A DNA stretch of 64,000 bases from Usnea hakonensis (taxonomy: Eukaryota > Ascomycota > Lecanoromycetes > Lecanorales > Parmeliaceae): NCBI GenBank assembly GCA_013423325.1, contig BLJB01000077.1, positions 50,051 to 114,050 on the forward strand. The letters run 5' to 3'. Of the stretch, positions 56,468 through 64,000 are shown in pieces. Below the pieces are notes generated by a model. That model saw only the letters and a list, made by a program, of their open reading frames with translations. It was not told the DNA's origin and did no database searches. How positions within the stretch are numbered: the stretch's first letter is position 1; each line of letters begins with the position of its first letter. Position numbers and translations under genes: made by a program.

Positions 56468-57108
56468 ATTAAAATTATTATTATTAACCCCTCTATTTTA
56501 CTAATATAAGTTATCCCTTTCTATACGAATATTATATTAATCGTATAAAGAGTATTTATATTATATAATACTAATCTAGCGACCCTATATTAGTATACTT
56601 TTACTATTTTTATAGGTCTTACCCCGCCGTTAGGCGGTTACTCGATACTTCTAATAAACTTATAATAGGTAGCCTCTTTCGCTTATATTTTTACTAGTCT
56701 ATAGTTACTCGCCCTTTTAGAGTAAGATATACTATTCGTCCTTAAATAAATTACTACTATCTAAATAGTTTCTATATAGTAGTTATATATTAATACTATC
56801 TTATTTTAAAGTCGAGGGTATATAGCTTAATTTATATATAACTAGTACTAATATACGCGCCCTAGTCTTATATTCTTTCTATAGTACCGGCGTTTACCCG
56901 GTTATTTTAGGGGGTATTACGCTAACTATAAATAGCGGGACTATAGCGCGCGATACTTTTTCGTATAAAAAGATATAGAGCTAAATAATAAAGACTATAA
57001 TAATAGATCTAGCCCCTACTATATAAGATCTCCCTTATCGAGTAATCGCTACCCTATATAATAATACCTACCTAGCCCTAAATAGGGGGAAAGGAAGTTA
57101 CTAGACTC

Positions 57109-57133
57109 TATAGGGTTCTAGGAGAACCCTATA
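57109..57133. repeat. 25-bp perfect inverted repeat
   Basis: Arms tatagggttct and agaaccctata pair perfectly around a 3-base loop (agg). It may be a relic of a terminal structure of another element or chance. Confidence 0.6.
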
Positions 57134-57625
57134 ATAATTTAGAGTATATATAAAGAGTTTTATTTCTATTTATTTATCTATTTATTTTTTAATATATTTA
57201 AAATATTATTATATATTTAAATAATAAGCTTATATCTCTATATAATATTTAAGACTAGTAGCCTTTATCTTTATATAAGGTAAAGCTAAATTAGACTCTT
57301 TATATAAAGTAGTTAATATAGTCTAAAGTAAAAAGTAATAAGTAAAAAGTTTAAATTAATATATTATATTTATATAAGATACTATTATTATAAATAATCT
57401 AAATATAACTCTAAAAGTAGAAATATATTTCGAGTCTTATTAAAAGATACTTTAGTCTAGAATATTTTTATACGAATATCTCTAGTAATATTAGTATATA
57501 TCTTTTTTAGAAGATAGTAAACTTATTAAGCCTTCTTTTTTCTACTCTTTCTTTAATCTCCTTTCTTACTTTAATTATTTTTAATCTAATTAGAAGGCCC
57601 TTATTTTAATCTCGTATAACTCTAT

Positions 57626-57965
57626 TTATTTTCTAGAGAAGAGGAAGGAGATCTTAAGGGAGAAAATTATATAAATACTATATTATTTAATAGTACTCTT
57701 AATAATATTAGCCTATTATTTATTAATACTCTTAATAGTACTTATAGATTAATTAATTCTCTAAAGAAAGAGGGGGTAAAAGACGAAAGATTAGAAAAAT
57801 CGAAATATAATAAAGATAATTAAATAGTTAGTAGTACTATATAATCTTATAATTATATAGGTATAAAAGGTTTAATAGGGATCTCGTTATCTAGTAATAA
57901 AAAGATATTAGCTCGAGATCTCTTTTTAGTAAGAGGTCTTTATATAGAGGAAAAAGGATCTTAGG
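57626..57965 (+). pseudogene. Decayed coding fragment of an unidentified repeat
   Basis: About 113 codons in one frame with only two internal stops (TAA, TAG), far fewer than neighbouring frames. The peptide is hydrophilic (for example NSLKKEGVKDERLEKSKYN) and ends at a TAG. It lies outside the LTR element to its right. The family is not recognised. Confidence 0.45.
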
Positions 57966-58682
57966 GAAATTAGTAGATATTATATTAATATTATATAGAT
58001 TATAAAGGTTATCTATATTATTAAGATTATATAAATTATAATTTCTATTTAATCTCTTATTTAATCTTCTTTTTAACTTTAGCTTATTTTTCTAACTTAA
58101 TCTTAATTTAAAAAGAAGGGGTATTATCTATCTTATTATATCTTATATAAGATATAAATTTTTAAATAATTAGAATTATAAGATACTCCTTTTTCTTTTT
58201 TATTTTATTTTATAAATTAAAAAAATTCTCCTTTAAGAAGCTCTTTAGTATTTCGTATAAGGGATATACTAATAGATAGCTCTACTAACCCGTATATCTT
58301 TAACTATAATTATATAAGAGATTACTTAATATTTAAGTTACTATTAAAAAATTTACCTAGTAGAGGGTATTTATAGAGGATATTCTTAAAAATAAAGTTC
58401 TAATAATCTATAATTATATAATAGAGAATTATAATTATAATTAAATCTAAATAGAAATTAATTAATTATATAATAGAAGAATAGAATACTTATCTATCTT
58501 CTTAATCTAAATAACTTTAATAAGACTAGGGATCTCTTTATTATTAATAAAAATAATCTATATTAACTATAGAATAGTAGTAATATTTATATAGATATAA
58601 CTAGATATTAAAGAGACTAATTTCTTTTTAGATATAAAGTATCTAACTAGACTATTTTAATATATATTCTTAATTATCGCCC

Positions 58683-58687
58683 TTTAA
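58683..58687. repeat. Target site duplication, left copy (TTTAA)
   Basis: The five bases directly before the left LTR match the five directly after the right LTR. Confidence 0.8.
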
Positions 58688-58880
58688 TATTATATAGCTT
58701 CTCGGGCTTATAGCCTCCGAAGGTCCGGATCGGACTAGTCTATTATAAGGCTAGTATCCGAATTCGCCTTCTAGGTAAACTTAGCTATTCCGGCTCTTAT
58801 TTATTTACTTAGATTATTAATTTAATTAATTATTTAAATTATTATTATTATTATTATTATTTTTAGGCTTTATCTTAATA
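58688..58880 (+). repeat. Left LTR, 193 bp
   Basis: It aligns to the right LTR with no gaps. I count about 27 differences, all C/T or G/A transitions. The first two-thirds is the less mutated copy (retains cctccgaaggtccggatcgg); its 3' end is the more mutated copy. Confidence 0.85.
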
Positions 58881-58999
58881 AATAGTAGCTATATTTAGAT
58901 TATAATATAGTAACTACTATTCTTTACTTACTATATTATTATAAGCCCGGTAACTAAATTTACTACCTTATTAGTAATTAGTCTTAATAGTATTAAAAT

Positions 59000-61900
59000 T
59001 AGCCTTATTAATCTAATTCTCTATTAGACTAGCTTTCTATAATACTAGTTAATAACTTCTATTTCTACTATTAAAGGAGTTATTTTATCTTCTACTTTTA
59101 TAAGAATACTATTCGGGCTACTATAGTAACGCTCGAAATAAACGATATTAATATCTATATAGATTAATAAATATATCTATCTTTCTAGAAAGTTCTAGTT
59201 AAACCTTTCTAGAAAAGAGTACTAGAGTATACTACCTCGCCTTTAATTAGGCTAGAGAGGTTAGCCGTACTATTACTTATCTAGTATACTCTAAAAAAGA
59301 TAATTTTATCTAGAAAATAAATATTACTATTAATAATTACGAATTCTTACTACGTCGCTTCTATGTATTAGTACCCTATATCTCGATCTTTTTCGAAATT
59401 ATTTAGGTAACTATACGAGCCTAACTAAATCTTTCGAGATTATTTCTTAGTAGTAGTATATTTAGAATCTAATAAAGTATTTTAGAGAGTATATCTAATA
59501 TTATTTTTAATATCTAGACTTTTCTTTTTAACTATTAAAATATCCTCGCTATAAAGCTTATCGGAAAAAAATATAGTTTATAGTTTATAAAATTATTTAA
59601 GATTATTAAAAGAGTTAGAAGATTAGTATACTAACTTGCTATTTTAAAAAGCTAAAAGATTTACCTAGTATTTTTATATTAAATATATCGATTTCTATAT
59701 TAACTCTAGATAGATAAATTCTTTAAATAGATTAGCTAAATAGTAGAGATTACTATATAATTTTAAATATTTATTTTAGATAACCTTACCGCTTATTTAT
59801 TTATTATTCTAGTAATCTAAACTAGCTATACCTCTTAAATTATCGTATCTCTAACTTATCTATCTTATATTTTAAATCCGCGAATTTACTTAGTTCTACT
59901 ATAAGTTCTATAAGACTATAATACCGTAAACCTAGTATATAATTAAATATATTATTAAGAAATTAGATTTATTTTAAAAAGAGGAGTCTATTTTACTAGA
60001 GATTTAACCGCGCTATTATTATCTTTAAAAGTAGATTACTAATAATTCTATACTTAAAAAGGATCTTATTATTTTTAATTATTACTCTCTATATCTATTA
60101 TATTATATTAAAGCTACTTTATCTATTTTTAATCTTTTAGAAAGAGACCCCTATAATAATATTTTTAAAGATTTAGTTAATCCCTTACTAAGCCCTATCT
60201 TATAAATAGATAAAGTAACTATATAATAATTACTAGATCTTATTATTAATACTTATAATATAGCTATTATAAATTTTAATTATTATATTAACTTTTTAGG
60301 AGTTCTAAATCTATAGAGAGAAATAGGTTCTTTAAGTTATAATAATAAAAATACTACCTCTAATAATAGATCTTATAAATTAAAAGTAGAGAATATTAGC
60401 TTTTTTAATTCTATCTATAAAGGAGAAGACCCTATTATTAATATCGAGTAATATTTCCTCTATAAGAATATATATATCTTTATAGATTATATTAAAAATA
60501 TAGTAAAAATTAAAGATATTAATAAGATTTAAAAACTTCTACTAATATACTTTTTTAGTAAGATATTAATCTAGTATTCTATAGAGCTTATTAAATTAGA
60601 AAAGTTTTTATTTTAAATAGCCCCCCTTTTAAAATAGTACGAGGTAATAACTAAGTATTTTAGAGACCTATTAATTATTAATATTAATAATATAACTCTA
60701 GAATAATACGCCTTCTATATTTACTAATCCTTTTAATAATTAAAAAGTAATAAAACTAACCTCTATAAATATTTACCGCGAATATCTTAATTAGATTAGT
60801 TTTAGTCTTCTTATTATTTCTATTTTTAATTATAATACTAGTTTTAGCTTTATTTATATTAATAGTTAAATATTTAAAAGAAGACCTTAATACTAATTCT
60901 ATTAATAAAATCTTAAGTCTTAGATCTAGAGGCTAATTTAGATACTCGACTTAATAATTATTCTAGTTAAAATAGATAGCCTTTTATTACTCTAGCTTCT
61001 ATACTAATTCCTTTTATAGAATCTTAGATCTTAATTTTAAAAACTATATTAGACTTTTAATCTAATAATTATCCTTTTATAGAAGACTAGTTTATCTAAT
61101 TAATTACTAACTATTAAGATTATTATTTTAATAAATACCTTATTAAAGTAGAGCCTATAGGTATTCTATAATATAATAGTAGTAAGTATATCTCTCCTCC
61201 TTTATATAATTAGTCTTTTAATAATCTAAATAAATAAAACTCTAAATCTAGTTTTAATAATATTTAATTTTTTATTATTATATTATTATTTTTTTCCCTT
61301 TTTTTAGATTTAGATCTAATATCTATATTTACTAGAAAGTAGTAGAACTAGAAAGATTAATAAAGAAATCTAGACTATTACTAATATTATACTATTTAAT
61401 AAGCTAGTTATTAAATATAGTAGAGGTTTTCTATTTATTAGAATAGCGAAAGTCTATAAGATCCTTATATTAAAGAAAATAAGCGTAAAGATCGCTATAA
61501 GTCTAATATTAAAAAAAATAGATATATAATATTATAATTATTATTATTTAAGTAAAGTTATTTATATATTAGTATATTTATTAAATTTTTTTATTAATAA
61601 TAATAAAATCTTCTATATTATATCTTTTCTATTAAGTTTTTATTAATTAGACTTTTTTTTATTTATAATTACTACTATCTTATACTTATCTTCTTCGTAA
61701 TAGTAAAAATAAAATATTTATTTAAATTAAAAAAATTTAATAGAGAAGAGCTTCCTTTATCTTATTTATTAATTAATTAAATTAATAAGCGCGTATAAAG
61801 AGAAGGGAAATTATAATCCTTTTTATATTTCTATAATATATCTATAAAAGATATTATTAAAAAGATATCTAAAATAGCTTACTCTCTATTTAAACTCGAT

Positions 61901-63438
61901 TTAAATAATACTTAGATTATAATAATTCTTAATTCGAATATATTCTAAGAAGATTAATACTCGAATTAGTCGATAGTATTTTAAATAAAAGGTTTACTTA
62001 GAGCGAATTTTATATATAAAGGCTAAATAGTAAAATTATATAATATTAAAATTAAGACCTATAAATATATATTAATAAATAGTAAGTATAATATAATTAG
62101 TATAGAAGATATTAAGGAGGGCTACTTTTCTTAATAAATTAAAAAGATTAAAAAGGTAATTATTATTATATATAAAATAATAATATAATTTTAAAATATT
62201 AATTATAATTAATTTAATTTTATATTTAAATTATTCTAGGAAGCCTATCTATTAAAGCGCGAAACCCGAAAATCTATAAAGGAACGTTAGGAGGAGGAAG
62301 AGAGTAGTAGTAGAAAAAATAATAAAGAGAAAAAGTAGAATAGTAAAATAAATTATAAAAAGATTAATAAAAATAATTAAAATAATAATAAAGATAGTAA
62401 CTCTAAAAAAGAACTTATTATAAATATTTTTAAATTAGCTAACTATTACTCGAGTCTAAATTAGAATAAAGGGAGTCTAATAAAGAAACTCTTCTAAAAG
62501 GCTTCGCCCTAAAGTATTATTATAAAGAAAACTAGTAAAAGTAAGGATAAAGATATTAATTTTAATATAAAATTAGATTAAATTATTAAAAAACTTAATA
62601 AGCTAGTATAATCTATAATATTAGAAAAGTAAAGAGGGACTTTAATTATAAAAGCCCCTAATAAGAAATTAAAAATTAGTATAGTTAATAAAAAGGACTC
62701 GATATTTTCTTATAAAAAAAATTCTACTACTAATTTTCTATTTATTATACCCGCTAAATTATTTATTTTATTTAAGTTTAAGATACTATTAAAGAGATAT
62801 AGATTAATAGATCTATTAACGGGATTAAACTCGAAAGTATAAGAGCTCTAGATAGAAATTAAAATATTTAAAAAGTAACTTTAGATTTACTAAAATATTA
62901 ATAATAATCTAGTTTTAATTAATAGCTAAAATAAGAATTAATCTATTAATTTATATAACTAGATAGCCTTTCTAACTAAGCTAGTAAGAGTTAATTATAT
63001 TATACTTAAGACTATTATTAATATTATCGACTTATATAGAATTATTAATAAGAAATATAACTATATATACGATTTATTAACTAATTTAATTAATATAGTA
63101 GATAGGGAGATATTTAACCTTTTTTCTAAATTATATAAAAGGATATACTATAGTATAGATTTACTTTTAGATAAAATAGATAGTAATAATCTAAAAAAAT
63201 CTTTAAAAGAGGTAGTTACCCTTATTAATATAAATAGATCTATAGATTCTAAAAAATTATTAGTTATATTCTAAAAAGGGGCTCCTCTCTAAATACTAAA
63301 ATTAATTTTAGATATTATATTACTTAAAGAAAATAGAGCGGTTACGATAAAAGAAGATATACTAGAAGTAGCGTTATCTAAAAAAACTAAAGTAGCTACT
63401 ATAAAGGGAGATTTCTCTAAAAAAAAAAACTTATAATA
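59000..63438 (+). pseudogene. RIP-decayed long ORF of the LTR element, Gag-like domain in the middle
   Basis: One plus-strand frame (codons starting at positions such as 59102, 60368, 62240, 62771) stays coherent for about 4.4 kb, apparently without a frameshift. Internal stops are TAA or TAG, as expected from CAA/CAG (Gln) and TGG (Trp) after C-to-T or G-to-A change. Runs of about 100 codons are stop-free (63000-63240) where another frame has roughly 20 stops. Around 60360-60720 the peptide reads like a retrotransposon Gag core (KLKVENISFF, YKGEDPIINIEQYF, WYSIELIKLE, YEVITKYFRDLL, Trp codons now stops). The 3' part (62240-63438) is Lys/Glu/Asn-rich and coiled-coil-like. Start uncertain. Confidence 0.65.
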
Positions 63439-63581
63439 ATTATTAAACTTAATAATATATTCTTAATTAATTAGCGAGTATATAGTATATTCTTAATTAA
63501 TTAGTAAATATATATATAAGGATTAGCTCTCTATATTATTTATATATAGAGATATATACTTTTTATTTTATTTACTATATA

Positions 63582-63774
63582 TATTATATAGCTTTTTAGG
63601 CTTATAATTTCTAAAGGTCTAGATCGGACTAGTCTATTATAAGGCTAGTATCTAAATTTACTTTCTAGATAAACTTAGCTATTCTAGCTCTTATTTACTT
63701 ACTTAGATTATTAATTTAATTAATTATTCAAATTATTGCTATCGTTATTATTGTTTTCAGGCTTTATCTTAACA
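63582..63774 (+). repeat. Right LTR, 193 bp
   Basis: Partner of 58688-58880. Its last 50 bases keep CA, TG and CG dinucleotides (attcaaattattgctatcg, ttgttttcagg, cttaaca) where the left copy has TA-type bases, so this part records the pre-RIP sequence. Confidence 0.85.
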
Positions 63775-63779
63775 TTTAA
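63775..63779. repeat. Target site duplication, right copy (TTTAA)
   Basis: Matches the five bases before the left LTR. Confidence 0.8.
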
Positions 63780-63884
63780 GTATAGAATATAAATCGAGGC
63801 TCTAGTAGAGGAGGTCTATAATTATTATATAAAGACTATTTTAATTAAAAATATATACTTTATTATTAAATATACTAGTATTAT

Positions 63885-64000
63885 AACTGCGCGACGCTCA
63901 AGATAGCCCACGAGGTATGCTTAAAGTGGGCGAAAACACACGGGGCGACCTTCGCCCCCAAGAAGTACGAGCTAGTCCACCTCACCAGAAGGCCGAAACG
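63885..64000 (+). mobile_element. LINE (non-LTR retrotransposon) reverse transcriptase fragment, continues past window
   Basis: From 63885 an open frame of normal composition reads NCATLKIAHEVCLKWAKTHG then ATFAPKKYELVHLTRRPKR. This matches the segment just after the catalytic FADD box in Tad/I-clade reverse transcriptases (C..AH..C..WA..HGA.F.P.KYEL.HF.R). Upstream the same frame continues into RIP-mutated sequence with TAG/TAA stops. The 3' end is outside the window. Confidence 0.75.

Larger units (their letters stand above)
58688..63774 (+). mobile_element. Complete but RIP-decayed LTR retroelement, 5087 bp
   Basis: It is bounded by two 193-bp direct repeats (58688-58880, 63582-63774). 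It is flanked by a perfect 5-bp target duplication, TTTAA, at 58683-58687 and 63775-63779. The right LTR ends CTTAACA and both start TATT, which RIP derives from TGTT, giving the canonical TG...CA ends. Immediately after the left LTR, AATAGTAGC fits a RIP-altered TGGTAGC primer site complementary to initiator Met tRNA. This sets the element's orientation as plus. No intact reverse transcriptase or integrase motif could be read. Confidence 0.85.
55936..63880. repeat. AT-rich, RIP-mutated block
   Basis: From about 55936 the base composition drops abruptly to very low GC. CpA and TpG dinucleotides become very rare, while TpA is dominant. This is the product of repeat-induced point mutation, which converts CpA to TpA on both strands of duplicated DNA in the sexual cycle of Pezizomycotina. 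Scattered CpG-containing islands survive (for example 56621-56640 and 56881-56960). No intact gene is present. Confidence 0.9.

Noticed and set aside
57140..57200. TATT-rich tract resembling a microsatellite or replication origin element
   Set aside because: AT-rich by RIP throughout; nothing distinguishes it from its surroundings.

Overview
The window is nuclear DNA of a filamentous ascomycete (Pezizomycotina). Evidence: short GT-AG introns of about 45-100 nt with CTAAC/CTGAC-like branch sites, compact genes on both strands, fungus-specific families (AA9 polysaccharide monooxygenase, Asi-type RING ligase, GPI-anchored repeat proteins, XAP5/FAM50), and an AT-rich block carrying the signature of repeat-induced point mutation (RIP). 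A leotiomycete is my guess; the class is not proven by the sequence. About 22 protein genes were modelled by joining exons on matching phase and family continuity. No tRNA, rRNA or CRISPR was recognised.

Layout. 0-6.6 kb: HAD phosphatase (5' end outside the window), XAP5/FAM50 protein, HEI10/CCNB1IP1-like meiotic RING protein, SDR oxidoreductase. 7.5-22.7 kb: a surface-protein region with two large secreted, GPI-anchored, Ser-rich repeat proteins, a P450, and a single-pass membrane pseudo-aspartic protease with a long cytosolic tail. 23-38 kb: housekeeping genes, namely an F-box/WD/UIM protein, ribose-5-phosphate isomerase, the NEDD8 E1 regulatory subunit, an Asi-type membrane RING ligase, a double ABC ATPase, mitochondrial Hsp10 and a longin R-SNARE. 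39-55 kb: GNAT acetyltransferase, a divergent histone H4 variant in eight exons, an AA9 LPMO with a C-terminal chitin-binding module, TYW1, a PQ-loop protein, a TauD dioxygenase, and a large protein resembling the XPF-like Zip2/SHOC1 crossover factors.

55.9-63.9 kb is a sharply bounded AT-rich block with almost no CpA/TpG. It holds a complete but RIP-decayed LTR retroelement (58688-63774) with 193-bp LTRs and a perfect 5-bp target duplication (TTTAA). Its interior keeps one plus-strand reading frame for about 4.4 kb, in which the stops are almost all TAA/TAG, as expected from decay of Gln and Trp codons. Composition returns abruptly to normal at about 63.88 kb, inside a LINE-type reverse transcriptase that runs off the window.

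Functional themes: ubiquitin-like pathways (F-box/UIM, NEDD8 E1, Asi RING, HEI10), meiotic crossover control (HEI10, possible Zip2), cell surface and wall (two repeat proteins, pseudoprotease, AA9-CBM18), and genome defence (RIP).
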